A DNA stretch of 64,000 bases. Source: Amorphophallus konjac (Eukaryota > Streptophyta > Magnoliopsida > Alismatales > Araceae). The translations under genes were made by a program, and so were the position numbers. This document shows, in pieces, positions 23,610-35,671 of the stretch. Where the stretch lies: the NCBI GenBank assembly GCA_022559845.1, contig JAHNEJ010001963.1, forward strand, positions 117,666 to 181,665, in the 5' to 3' direction. Every line of letters starts with the position of its first letter. Positions within the stretch are counted from its first letter, which is position 1. Below the pieces are notes generated by a model that saw only the letters and a list, made by a program, of their open reading frames with translations, did no database searches and was not told the origin of the DNA.

Positions 23610-26310
23610 ACATAAAGGGGTGAGCCTCTTCAGCATTTACATGTAAACATATTGTATTTTGAATACAGTATGTTACTCCTATTTATTGAGTATGTTATAC
23701 TTACATTTGGTTTGTGGTTTCAGATTAAATGCAAGTAGGTATCCTAAAGTAAATGTGGAGTTACCCTCTGAACGTTGAGGAGTGCATATTCATCTCAGGA
23801 AATCCTCATACGCAATGAGGAGCATATGTAATTGTGGTACATTGAGATCAGGATGATATTTATTTTATAAAGTTTGTTCCTATTAAAAAGCATAACTATT
23901 GAAAAGACCCATTCCAATCATGCTTAAGAGCATTGAAGCATGCTGCAAATGATGTTGCCTAAATATTTTACAAGAGAAATCATAAGATGTGTGCAATAAT
24001 AAAGAAGACTTATATCACCTATATGATAACTGGAATACAACCTCCTAAGCAAACATACAAATTTTTGAGCCGAAATAAATGTTACAGAGGCAAATGACAA
24101 TACAGAGTAACCCAACTTATCATATATGGCATGGTGATGAAATAGTAACAAATTAACAATCAAGAAAGGTCAATAGTAGCGAATTTTTTGACATCAACAG
24201 TAAGTGCTAACTGTGATAAGTGTCAGAAGAGGAACAATGTCCAGTGACTCCATTAAACTACCAAAAGGCATTTACATTTCTGTGGTAAAAAATAAGTAAA
24301 TCACCGAAATTGGTTCAAACCTGGAGGCTCTGTGGTTATTTGACTGTGGTGAATGAACTTGGACCTTTACAAAAATCTCAAGAAGGGTCTCAAATAGGAA
24401 TATAGAGAACTTAGGTGTAGTTATAACCATGTAGGAACAGTGTGCATGTCCTGGGTTTATTCTTATTTGGCAAAATCTGTACGTGAAATGGATACTGTCA
24501 TGGTTGATATGTCATGGAGGGTCCTTATAACCAATGTACATAGATATGAGAAAAAGTATTTTGAAAAATCTTTCATATTTTTCCACTTGCACATGCATTC
24601 ACCATTTATAGAAAGCCATCTTATAGTTGATCTGTATAACTGAATGGGTCTTAGTACATTGGGAGTATTATTCTTGCATTATGCAAAACTAGATATATAG
24701 CACAGCATCTAGATAGGATTTCAATTTCATATAGCCAGGTAGGTTCAATAAGAAACAAAAGGGAGACATCATGGAGATATATAGCACTGCATCTAGATGA
24801 CACATTTGGGCCTTCATGGCTCACTGCAGAGTAATAAGTAAACACTCATCCACCTTGGACCGATACTCATTTTAATGTGAACATATTTCATATTCAGATG
24901 TCACTGAATATGAAAAAAGTCAGGGGACAACAGATTGCAGGGGTTTACCTCATGACACACTGCAAGCATTTATCATGTAATGGCTTACAAATTGCAGGGG
25001 TTTACCTCATTTGCACCAATACACACTTTAATATGAACTTACAACAACCCCAGATTTCACTGAATATGGAAAGAAATGATACTAGAACCCATGAAATGAT
25101 ATGTTAGATTTTATGTTCCATGGAGGATAGAATTGAAAAGAAATACATTTTACAATCCCAATAACGAGAGTAACAAGCATATGGAGAAATAAATGATTTA
25201 TGAAAATAATGTGCGGAAGATAAACTATACCAGCTTGTGACATCCTCTCGTGCACCCCACAAGGAAGACAAAGCCCTAAAAATCATCAGAAGAGTCATAG
25301 ATGGACAAGTTTTTAGTAAGGATCAGATAGTCTTAATAAACATGTATGAAGTAAATATAAAGCCACCGAAAAAGGGAGATCAGAGACTAATGGAAAATGG
25401 AAATAAGACATGAGGGATTTCCTGGAGGGTTATTCAGCCCAAAAATATAACACATGAAATGGGAACAATGAGTTGTAGGGAATCAGGAGAATCGTCAGCG
25501 AGAGTCACGGAGGAGAAGGGAATGATCCCACGCCGAAGATCGGAGACGGTCTGCTTGAAGAGCCAGCATATGGGAGTTTGAAGAAGGTAAACCAAAGCAC
25601 CAGGTAAATCTTAACAAAAGGAAAAAAATACTAGAATGCAAGAGAGGGAGTCTTACCTTAAACGCAAGAACAGTCTGCGAGAGCCACGGCAGGGGAGAGA
25701 AGAAATCCACAACAGCCAATCTTATAGACCAATCTTTCAACTGTGCAGGCACGAGGGAAAGAAGCTGTTGCGACGTCCATAGCCCTGATATACGGGACCT
25801 AAAACAACAGAAAAGGGAAGGGGCTACGCAAACCACGGAATCCCTGCAATGACTGAGATGGGACGAGACACTGCACTGCGCCAGGGTTCTCGACTCCCTG
25901 TGGCGAACGCTAGGGTTTGAAGCCTGCGCGCTCGACAAAGGCCTTTGACCGCCGGGAGGTAACAACGGCAGAGATCGAGGTGGGAGAGAGCTCCTGCCCT
26001 AATCTTCCATCTCGATGAGGCATCCGTGAGGAGGAGATGGGGGGACGATGGCAGGCTCGAGGTGAGCAGATGGAGGAGACGGGTCGACGAGGCAGCGGGG
26101 GGATGAGACGGAAAGGTGGGAAACCGAAGGGGTGCCACAATCGAGGTGGGCAGGGTTGGCATAAAGTCGGGGGACAAGTTGTTCCACCCATCTGGCCGGG
26201 GTAATGTAACCGGGGTAGGAGGGGGTTATCATCTATTCTAAGTAGGTTATTTAGAAGCCCCAATCAAACTAAAAAATGGACAAGTTAAGAGTTAACACCG
26301 GGTTAAATGG
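23610..26310. other. Harbinger 5' region: upstream of ORF1, promoter/leader candidate
   Basis: 2.7 kb between ORF1 and the right TIR. The outer part (25500-26200) is GC-richer; minus-strand frames there (25495-25965, 25824-26177) are Pro/Ser/Leu-rich and match no family I know. This fits a promoter and spliced leader of the transposon mRNA. The inner part is AT-rich with no coding signal. Confidence 0.4.
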
Positions 26311-26319
26311 GGGATATTC

Positions 26320-26337
26320 CCCTGTCAAAGCGGAGCC
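26320..26337 (-). repeat. Harbinger right terminal inverted repeat
   Basis: Exact reverse complement of the left TIR, followed by aatt, the same 4 bp that precede the left TIR. Confidence 0.85.
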
Positions 26338-26866
26338 AATTGGAGTGTAACATGGATTAAAATGAAGAATAACTAACCCTCTCTCTCTCTCTAAGTGTGT
26401 GACAATCAGAGTATTTTTGATATTTCATATATTCTAATATTTTTCGCAACATATTTCTTCAAATATTTGTCTCACGTTGATGACCTTGAATCGTAAGGGT
26501 ATAGCAACAATTATTTGTGATATATCAAGAATATCTGTGATAATAAATCTAAATGAGAAATTTATTTGCAAAAATTAATATCTACGGGAATAGATATGTA
26601 AAAATCATATATATATATATATATATATATGACCAGTAAGAGCCAAGAGGTTATTTGGCTTGCCGGAAAATTTTTTAAAAACTGCATTTAACATCAAAAC
26701 GAACAATTATTACGCGATCTCATATGGCTAAAAAAAGGTTAAAGCGCATTACAATTTACCCACCTCCTTGGGCGGAAGATGGTAAGGACACACTCGTACC
26801 CCAGTTGGGCCACACCAACAGATGCTTGTTTGCTTTACACATCCAGCAAATTCCATAATAAAAATA

Positions 26867-27802
26867 GAGTAATGCTCTGTGCACAATATGCGGTGCATAG
26901 AAATCACCTCATTACGTAACCTCTCCTCTCATTGACCTAAAAAAATGTAAAAAGATCATTTTTAATGTAAAATAGACACCCGGCGTCAACCCCGTATCAG
27001 ACCGTCAACCCCGTGTCAGATCCGGTCGGTCGTCCGATCGACCCGCATTTTTACTCGACGAAAAATACGAGAATAAAATATTTTGTTACAGAGTAAAATA
27101 TTTTGTTACAGAGATGAAACGTTTTGTTATAAGAATGAAACATTTTGTTTGACTACGGATACGAACGAATAGAAGTAAAAGATGTTGTTACTGGAATGAA
27201 ACATTTTGTTATAGGAATAAAATATTTTGTTATAAGAATGAAACATTTTGTTTGACTACAGTTATACACGAATAAAAGTGAAATATTTTGTTACAGGAAT
27301 AAAACGTTTTGTTATAAGAATGAAACGTTTTGTTATAGAAATGAAACGTTTTGTTTGACTACAGATATGAACGAATACAAAATATTTCATTTCTATTCGT
27401 TCAATTTTGTAGTCAAATAAAATATTTCATTCTTATAACAAAAAATTTCATTCCTGTAACAAAATATTTCATTCACGTAACAAAATATTTCACTTCTATT
27501 CGGTCATCTCTATAGTCAAACAAAATATTTCATTCTTATAACAAAACGTTTCATTCCTATAACAAAATATTTCACTATGTAACAAAATATTTCACTCTCG
27601 TATTTTTCGTCGAGCAAAAAAACATACCGACCGGATGACCGACCGAATCTGACACAAGAATGACGGTCTGATACGAGACTGACACGGGATGTACTTTTTG
27701 TATTAAAAATAATCATTTCAACTTTTTTTGAGCCAATAAGAGGGGAGGTTACACAATCAGGTAACTTTTGTGCACCGCATACGGTGCACAGAGCATTACT
27801 CG
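26867..27802. mobile_element. Foldback/MITE-like element with ~450-bp inverted arms
   Basis: The left end gagtaatgctctgtgcac and right end gtgcacagagcattactc are inverted copies. Inversion continues inward: gtcagatccggtcggtcg-type and tttttactcgacgaaaaatac against gtatttttcgtcgagcaaaa. The arms are filled with 20-bp-class repeats of 'gaatgaaacattttgttata', which switch to their reverse complement 'tataacaaaatatttcattc' at about 27380. Both ends are flanked by taaaaata (26859-26866, 27803-27810), an 8-bp target duplication; with one mismatch it can be read as 9 bp. No ORF has transposase character. hAT (8 bp) or Mutator (9 bp) mobilisation are the candidates. Confidence 0.8.
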
Positions 27803-27810
27803 TAAAAATA

Positions 27811-28600
27811 TCACCAGCAAGAAAATCAAATCTTGAAAAGAAGAGGAATTGGGCTTATTTGATGCCCTAATCTCATAGGAACAATACTTAGTTTGTCATT
27901 TTATAATCCGCAGCGATCATCCAATGTGGATCTAATATGTAATTTGACATGCTATATACATATCATACAAAATTTATCCAATAAGAATTTTCTTCACAAC
28001 GAGAAGGCCATCGATGCATTCAGGATGACTCCCCTGCAAATCCCATGCAGATTCTTGCGTGTGAACGGCTATGATCTGTTGATAAAGAGATCACGAAAAA
28101 CACCAACGTTGATTGGATGGTAACCATCATGGTATTCTAATGAACCACCATGTTACTGGGTTGGCAAGGATCTGAAGTTCACGTAGACCTGTTCCAATGG
28201 GATGCGGTATCCATAGTGGACAAAAAGAAGCGTAATACTTGACCGTCAGTGTCAAAATACGGGCACAACTGTCTGCTCGACATGAACCAACAGTGGCGAA
28301 TTTTGTAAGATAAGATTAAACACAACTACAAACCATAGTTTTGCAGCGAGTGTTACTCGAGTGAAACAACATGTCCGATGCCCGGGCCAATTTGAAGTCA
28401 AACAATTCTAAAAGGTTATTTATTATAGGCAAGATCGAGTATGTGTCAAGCATGTTGGGATGTCACAAATTGGCGAGTTAATCGTTGAGCTACCAGGTTG
28501 GGAAAGGCAAGTGGCAAACACATTTAAACCAGACCTGATCATCTTAACTTTTCTACTGATTCTAGATTGTGGGTTCCTCTCTGGCCATAAGCAGACAATG
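27811..28600. other. Intergenic stretch between the foldback element and RPS12
   Basis: AT-rich with a short plus-strand open frame (27893-28123) lacking any recognised domain. I see no RNA gene or element end. Confidence 0.35.
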
Positions 28601-28789
28601 ATCTTCTAAATAAATTTTACATTGTATGATAAAAACTTGAATTACCAGACAACAAAAAGATAGCTAAAGGAATTCCCACACGGGTGTGAGAACTGACAAA
28701 TCGACACAAGCTCAGATGAAACTCTCAGACACCATTCCCTCATAACTAGTTCAAATAGCAACTGAAAATCTAGCTATTTGTTCTTGAAA

Positions 28790-31700
28790 TTAATGGGATT
28801 TCACATACTCTTGAACTATATGAAGACCCTCCGACTCCTCTCCATAGTCCTGCACATGGTCATCGTATGAAACCGGATGATGAATAAGCCAGCAACATTG
28901 AAACATCGAACAAAAGCTATTGTGGGTAAAATCATGCCATCAAAAGATGAGTATCTGTTCAGTACGAACCTTAACAACAACACAGGAGCAACCCACTACT
29001 TTCCTTGCTTTTCCTTCCGAATCAATCTTGCACAGCTGTATTCAGAAATAAATTGTACCGCTCAATCAGGATGCTGTTTACATTGATAAAGCATGCGCAA
29101 GTGTAAGATATAGAGTGGCATGATACACTTCCAAAAGACATCCCACAAACCTAAAAAAAGTAAAACAGTGTCTTAAGATATGGCAAAAGTGAGTGTGGTA
29201 TTCCAATTTCCAACCCCAATCACAATAGCATTTATGGGAAACATCTAATTATGAAAACAATTACTCATTAAGTTGAATGTTAGTTGTATCCTTTTTTCTT
29301 ACCCTTCAAAAAAGAAATATACTTAACTTAGCCCCTCGGAGGTGGGAGAGTTGGTTGAGCCTCACAGCTGTGGCCCGGGCAAACCATTAGGTCGTGTGAT
29401 ATCAACTCCCACCTGTGGACACCTGCAGGTGGGTATTTACACCAAAAATATCGTTCGGGTTGGAAGAGTACCCACCGCCCTAGAGAGAATAGACCTTGTC
29501 CTAGCTTGGGCTACAGGTGATGCAGATTTGATCCTAGGTGGGTGGGCCATTTTTTTTTTAAAAAAGTGTGTAGTACCACTCATATATTGAAAGGAGAAAG
29601 GAATGTACAACTGTAAGCTCTCAGCTCTCAAACAATCTCCTATGCAAAAAACCCCACTAATCAAGAGGGGTCCAGTGCGGGTGGGTTTAGGCTCGGATAT
29701 CCCCCAAAAAATCCTTAACCTGAGCTTACCTTTTCACGCTCATACCCTTATCTGGAAAAATTATCAGAATTGAATACAATAAAATAAAAGTAACAAATAA
29801 AACTACATTTCTGCATAAGTTTTCCTCGTGACACCTTCTAAGATTATTTACATCTCAAAAAATAGCATGCACAGCATACAACATTGTAAACTTTATATCG
29901 TATTAACATGAATGCAATTTTTACTTAATAACCAAATGAACATATATCTTATCAACTGTTATTGTATCTTTAATTTTAAAAAAGATATTCAGATAATCAG
30001 ATTCAGAAACAGATGTCTCTTTTTTTTCTTATCCTCAATAAATTGGATGAGGTCAGGATACTTTTGTAAGGCTTAATTTGTATTCTTCCTTTAAGCTTCA
30101 GTTAAGGATTGATATTTTGAACTTACCTTTACTGTTTGCATCCCGTACCAAAACAAGCACACAATAAAAATGGATCTTCCATTCACGGCAAAGCAAACAC
30201 AACCAAAAGACGTGGTCAAGAAACCACATTCCATATTAAGGCAGCTAAGATACAAAAAGACTCCATCAAACGTTACTTACTCCAGCCCATTCTCCTAGGG
30301 TTTTTGCACTAGCCACTGTAACCAAGTGAACGTTATGTTCAGCACAAAGAGCCTTCACCAGCTTGACAAAGTCTGGTTGGTCACAATCCTCAGCCAACAA
30401 ACAAAGCTGAGCCGCATGCTTCTCAATTGCCTTGGCACCTTCATGAAGACCACGAGCAAGTCCATCATGGGCCAGCGATTTCTTCATCACAACTTGCAAA
30501 GCAGTCATCAGATCCATTGGCTCTCCTAAGGCAGGAACAGAAGCCTCTGGCACAATAGCTGAACCCTCCTCACTGATAAATGAGAGCGAGACAAATAACT
30601 GAGGTGTAAGTACAGAGGCAACAGATGATAGATTAAATAATAGTAGAAAAAAACATGCAAATAAAAGATCATTGACATGGAGCAACAGAAAAGCATGTTC
30701 ACTTCCCAAATAACCTAGAAATGATCAGCACCAAAGAGATGGGCCTTCTTAAGTCAGGAGAAATAATGTCAAAGCCTATATAAGACAGTCATCTATATCC
30801 AATGAAAGCAAATCCTTGACACATGCATAAGTAATGAAGCTAATCAAGGCACCACCCTATACACCACATTATATCATCAACTTCACTATTCATATGTATC
30901 AAGGGTTGATAGAGTAATGGGCTCATAACCTTTTCAGTACTCTGATCCAAGTCCCAAAATGGAGATCTTCAGCTGAACACAATTTTGATATTCAAACCCT
31001 GTCTACATGACTTTTATCCTTTCGCTTTGTCTAAACTTTAGTGGCATGCATAAATTAAGCCTATTTGACTTTCAAAAGCCCTCATCTTTGTTGATTGCCA
31101 TTTGCGGTTTAAACTCACAAAATCCTCTTGATATATGTTCATACACTAAATTTTTCTAGTGATTCTGACTCTTCTCCACACCTCCATGACAATTACAATG
31201 CTAGGTGCCCTACATTCATTTCAGCAAGATTAAATATTACAAGTTTCTCACAGCATTAGAACCATATATCTCATAGTGCCATAGCATGCATCCAACATAC
31301 AATGTCTTGAACATTCCACGGAGATACGGTTAGCCTGCCATTTAGTCAATGGACAGCTTATGTCAAATATAAACTTATCAGTCATGAACAGGCACTTTGA
31401 CACTGCTAGCTCTCATTAAAAAAATATCATGATGGAACAGTTGAAATGCCCGTCACTGTAAACTGACAAACAATAAAAACGCATATACCAAGAAAATACA
31501 TTTGTACATGGCCATCAAGGAAGAATATGCTTGTGCCTGTGAACACACATAAACATGGCCATTACATGCAATACATTTCTATAGAACAAGAAAAAAGTTG
31601 ATCTCCAAACTACTAGATGAGCAAAAGCTGGTGAGAAATTAGCTTGTTTTTTTTTGGAAGGTGACCAAAAGAGGCCACAATTCAGTAAAATAAACAAGCA

Positions 31701-33302
31701 AAGGAAAGATACAGAGAAGCTAAAAAAAGGAAAGCCCCTGGACTCTACCAAGATGGTAGAATCCTGACAGGGAACAGAAACAGTTCCCCCCCTCCTACAT
31801 AGGCCAAGGCCTCAGATAGTTAGGAATAGACAACACAATCAATCTTTTCCACCCTCCCAATTTGTAAAGTAGGATGGACTGTTGTACAGTCGAGTTGAAA
31901 ACAGAGAAATGCCATTCCCGGATGTTTTGGATGCAGCTCCTGATAATAGTAGATGGATGTTTAAATTCATCCCTGAAGATTCTATTATTTCTCTCTCTCT
32001 CCATATGCCCATAACATAGCTGGAAGACACATCATCCATAATTCATTTTCTTCAGTCCCTGGGTAAATGTTTCTATCTCATAATGAGTTCTTGAACATTA
32101 TCTCCCCAATTACAGTGCAGCCCTATTGTCTTGAAAAGCTGAGACCATACTGTTGCAATGATTCCACATTTCAGGAATATATGATACATAGTTTCCCTAA
32201 GGTTTCCAGTGAATATACAGCTGTCCCTGACATCTGGCTTGAACTTCTTCACTCTATCATTTGTCAAAATTCTGTTCCATGCCATTTTCCACTGAAAAAA
32301 TCTAATTTTGATAGAAAATTTCCTGTTCCAGACCAGCTTGTGCCAGACTACTTTCTTCCCTCCTTGCCCCAACATTTTAACTGCTGATTTCACTTAGAAT
32401 GTACCCAACTTATCCCATCTCCATACCCTGGTGTCTTGTTTTCCTTGGGCTATATTCATATTATCTAACATATGTGAGAAATCCAGAAATTCATCAAATT
32501 CCTTATCCATGAGATTCTGACAAAAACTCAAGCTCCAATGAGAGTTACCTCCGGGTTCTGACCAGACTGAGCTGATACTTATCCCCGTTGTTCCTGCTAT
32601 CCCATAAAGACTTGGAACTTGTTCCTGCAGAGGCATGTTATTCACCCAGGGATCCTCCCAAAAACCTTGCTTTCTGACCATCACCCACTTGTAACATAGC
32701 TGAGCACCTGTAGAAGTCCCAATTCTTCATGATGTTCTTCCATACTGGGGATAAGTGAGTGGTCTGAAGTCTGACTGAAAACCATGCTTCATGATTATGC
32801 AAGTATTTCTTTCTCACAATAAGATTCCACAATATGTATGCCTGTGAAACTCAAAGGGAGATTTTATAGAACGGCGGTGAGACCTGCTTTGTTATATGAT
32901 ACTGAGTATTGGGCAGTACGAAAGGAACACATTCACAAAATGTGTGTAGCAGAGATGAGGATGCTGAGATGGATGTGTAGCAAGACTAAGAAAGACAAGA
33001 TTAAAAATGAGCGCATCCGTAAGGACTTGGGGATAGCCCCAATTGATAGTAAAATAAGAGAAAATAGACTCAGGTGGTTTGGACATGTGCTTCGTCGCCC
33101 TGACTCAGCGCCGGTTAAAAGATGTGACTGAATCATAATGGATGCTAGTAAAAATGCTCGAGGAAGGCCTAAAATGAGATGGTACGATGTTATCAGGAAA
33201 GACATTAATTTTTTTGAGTTTAAATATGAATATAACACTTGATAGAAATCTTTGACGGAACAAGATTCGTGTAGCCGACCCCAAATAATTGAGATAAGAC
33301 TC

Positions 33303-33336
<34 letters not shown>

Positions 33337-34427
33337 TAAGATTCCACAATAGCCCCCCTTCTGTATCAGCCCTCCAAATCCATTTCATCAGAAGAGCACT
33401 GTTTATTATGTCAATAGGTATCAGGCCAGCACCCCCTTCTTCCTTTTGTATGCATACATGCTTCCAGGCTACGAGGTGGATACCTTTCTCCTCTGGTCCT
33501 CTTCCTTTCAAGAAGAAAGCAGCTCTCATTGATTAAGAAATTAGCTTGTTTAAAGGCTATCAAAAATTATCAGCATGTCATTGGAAGAACATGCTCCCAC
33601 TGATTTAAAAATAATCGAATAGAATAGGTATCCCTATACTACCATTATGATTATTAAGCAGAAGACTACTAATTCTTCCTCTTAAAGACTAATAGATTCC
33701 AGGAATTGGTGGCCAGGAGAAAAATGAAGATAATGGTATACAATTGTGTGCATCAGAAGATGATAATGCATGTGTTACACCACACATGCTCCTAATTGCT
33801 CCTTGATGCAATTGATGACCAGTCTAAAAGGTTGCATTTGGCATAAAGTCAAGAAATGCTGGCAAAGCACTGCAGAACTTGCCATCAAAACAAAATATAA
33901 CCATAATCTTATATGCCACTATAGCACACTGAAAGAAAACCCAAAAATCAATTAGTTTTATCAGATAACTCCACATTAGAATAATTACACGTGAGCTGCA
34001 TTATATACCCCAGCCCCAGGTTGTCCAAAGCTCATTAACAGACTCAGAAGATGTTAAAGTCACTAAACTGGAAGCCACGCGTTGCATTTTTAAAATCCTT
34101 CACACACAACGAGAGGTAAATTCTCCCAGCATCCTAGGCCATATGAGGTGGAGGACCGTCTCAAAGTCCTCGCTTTCTACTCCCGAAGAACTTTCACACA
34201 CACAATACTCAGTGTGCAGACACTACGCAGCCACGGACAGGAATCAACCAGTAAAGGAGCAACTAACGGCTAAAGCTAAAGACTTTTACATCGAAGTCAC
34301 ACCATGAAAACAGTCACGAGTGCGGGGCGAGGAGGAAACCTAACAAAGAAGGAATTTGGCACTCTCATACTTCCATGTAGACACAAAAAAGAAGAACTTG
34401 AGAAGGTCAGATCACGTACCCCGCCAT
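28790..34427 (-). CDS. RPS12: Cytosolic 40S ribosomal protein eS12 (spliced)
   Basis: Component of the small ribosomal subunit. Coding exons, minus strand: 34427-34420 (ATG plus 5 nt), 30572-30281, 29035-28970 and 28849-28790. All junctions are GT/AG and in phase; the total is 426 nt, i.e. 141 residues plus TAA, a usual length for plant eS12. Diagnostic blocks are [44 protein letters not shown] and TLGEWAG in exon 2; [20 protein letters not shown] in exon 3; DYGEESEGL...VQEYVKSH in exon 4. No stop or frameshift is seen. Intron 1 (3847 bp) contains two nested LINE fragments, intron 2 (1245 bp) a SINE-like unit, and intron 3 is 120 bp. This is the only intact host gene in the window and is probably functional. 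Confidence 0.93.
29333..29565 (+). mobile_element. SINE-like unit in RPS12 intron 2
   Basis: The head contains gagagttggttgagcctc, resembling the tRNA-type A box (…agtTGGTtgAGC). About 45 bp on, ggtcgtgtgatatcaactccc could be a worn B box. A tRNA-unrelated body follows, ending in 'gggccatttttttttt'. The overall ~230-bp length fits plant SINEs. I found no clear target-site duplication and the B box is degenerate. Confidence 0.4.
31649..33535 (-). mobile_element. 5'-truncated L1-type LINE in RPS12 intron 1
   Basis: Minus-strand frames give the 3' part of a plant L1 ORF2: [15 protein letters not shown] (33.4 kb), [20 protein letters not shown] (32.6 kb) and the zinc-binding zf-RVT region ([23 protein letters not shown], 32.1-32.3 kb). 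The reverse transcriptase core is missing, as usual for 5' truncation. A T run at 31647-31655 is the poly(A) tail. The 16-bp agaaattagcttgttt occurs on both sides (31633/4-31648 and 33536-33551), a clean target-site duplication. The frame is broken in places, and an RTE-like LINE is inserted at 32835-33334. Confidence 0.88.
32835..33334 (+). mobile_element. 5'-truncated RTE-like LINE nested in the L1 fragment
   Basis: About 500 bp in plus orientation, bounded by the 17-bp duplication aataagattccacaata (32818-32834 and 33335-33351). The frame at 32838-33131 is the C-terminal tail of a plant RTE-like [31 protein letters not shown] and [15 protein letters not shown]. The 3' end has gtgtagccgaccccaaataa and then a (GAT)n tail at about 33302-33334. 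Microsatellite tails instead of poly(A) are typical of RTE elements. It interrupts the L1 on the opposite strand and so arrived later. Confidence 0.9.
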
Positions 34428-34690
34428 TTTTTTTCTCCTTCGGTCGATCTACCGGGATCGGAAGACCCTTTGCCCCCCCAAGCTCTACTGGGCAAAAAGA
34501 GAGAATCCAGTCAGATCCAGATCGGGACAAAAATGAGTAAATCAAGATATTCAAATGGAGATAAGAGGGACAGTGAGAGGGAGGGGGGGGGGGGAGATAT
34601 GGCGATCGCTCACCTGGCGTGGTGCAGAAGAATTAGGGTTTCTGGGGTAGGGCGCGGGAGAGGAGGAAGGAAAATGCGAAGTCGTTATAA
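34428..34690 (-). promoter_or_regulatory. RPS12: RPS12 leader: two 5' UTR exons with an intron, and telo-box
   Basis: Upstream of the ATG the minus strand shows a possible leader exon ending at 34614 (gccag, then gtgagc) and an acceptor tttgcccag before 34487. That gives a ~125-bp 5' UTR intron and a second leader part at 34487-34428. The first leader is pyrimidine-rich and carries aaaccctaa (34633-34641), the telo-box often found in promoters and leaders of plant ribosomal-protein genes. A weak TATA-like ttataa lies near 34685-34690. Splice sites were predicted by eye only. Confidence 0.55.
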
Positions 34691-34906
34691 GGGGTTCCCG
34701 GTGTGATGAGATCAACGGTGAAGGCTGCAGCAGATCAACGGAGGGGTACAGTTTTGAAAAATATTTTTGTTTGAAGTATATTTTGGTAATTATTTATCAA
34801 AAATATTATTTTAAAAATATCTAAGTAAAATGTTTTAAAATAGTATTTTATTAAAAATTATCAACATTTACCTTGGAACGGATGCAAATGGAGCGATTAT
34901 CATTGA

Positions 34907-34912
34907 CACGTG
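34907..34912. promoter_or_regulatory. G-box (cacgtg) upstream of RPS12
   Basis: A palindromic cacgtg core within gacacgtggcccg lies about 220-290 bp upstream of the likely RPS12 leader. bZIP and bHLH factors bind such cores. The adjoining ggccc resembles, but is not, the site II element (TGGGCY) usual in ribosomal-protein promoters. Confidence 0.35.
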
Positions 34913-35104
34913 GCCCGTTTACTTTTATGAGACAGACACCTACCATATTTCAAAATTCAAACATCGTGACGGCGGAAGGGACGTATCTCGGCCCGATGAT
35001 GTCAGCATATCACAAAATACATTATCAGAGAACCCTCCTTAAATCACCCTGTGATGTGGGGATCATGCTCGCATTAACGAGACAAGTAATCGCACGATCT
35101 TGGC

Positions 35105-35671
35105 TAAGGATGTAAATGGATCGGGTTCGACTCGGGTAGGCCAATATCATACCCTATCCGTGAAAATTTTATAAATATCATACTCGGATAGTATCCTTTT
35201 ATTTTCGTAAGTATAGATACGAGTATATCCGTCACTGGTATGGATATATCCACGGATATCCGTATCTGTCCATAAAACATGAGTCTACGTCAACGTCCAA
35301 GGAAATGTGAGATTTATAAGAATTAGAAAAATAAAAATTTGGTCAATTCTTTCCTTTCTAAATAATTTTTATGTTTTATAAAAATGTTTTTATAATTTAG
35401 CAAGAAGTCTAAACTCACAAACTCAACAAGACGGGCAACATGTTAAGTTCATGTCAAAATCATAGGCCTAACATGCACAATAAATTATTAAGAGCGGGTT
35501 CAGATCGGGTATGGATTCGGGTGCACTAAATCTATACCCTATCCGAATATGAAACGGATATTTTAAACATATCTAAACCCGAATCCATATTCGTTTATTC
35601 GGGTATTACCCGACCTATCACGGGTCGAGTGATGCGGGTAATCGAATTTACAGATATTTTTGACATCCCTA
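35105..35671. mobile_element. hAT-type MITE / non-autonomous DNA element
   Basis: The ends taaggatgtaaatgg (left) and ttttgacatcccta (right) are imperfect inverted repeats of the TAGGGATGT class. They are flanked by atcttggc (35097-35104) and atcttgac (35672-35679), an 8-bp target duplication with one mismatch. The interior is rich in gggta/tatccg/cgggt words and palindromes, with no ORF. An 8-bp duplication plus TAGGG-like ends indicate the hAT superfamily. Confidence 0.72.

Larger units (their letters stand above)
14188..26337 (-). mobile_element. PIF/Harbinger DNA transposon, ~12.15 kb, possibly autonomous
   Basis: Terminal inverted repeats ggctccgctttgacaggg (14188-14205) and its exact reverse complement (26320-26337) bracket a unit whose minus strand encodes a Myb/SANT ORF1 and a DDE transposase, the two-gene plan of PIF/Harbinger elements. 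Both ends are flanked by aatt. The usual target duplication of this superfamily is 3 bp (TTA/TAA), so the exact border is uncertain by a few bases. The element is large for its class because of a ~3-kb repeat-filled tail (15.8-19.4 kb) and a ~2.7-kb upstream region (23.6-26.3 kb). It also carries an extra ORF between ORF1 and the transposase. Confidence 0.85.

Noticed and set aside
25495..26263. Minus-strand frames of 117-156 codons in the right part of the Harbinger element
   Set aside because: Overlapping low-complexity frames in GC-rich DNA; no family match. More likely leader or promoter sequence.
33105..33347. Serine-rich minus-strand frame
   Set aside because: The Ser run is the complement of the (GAT)n tail of the RTE-like LINE.
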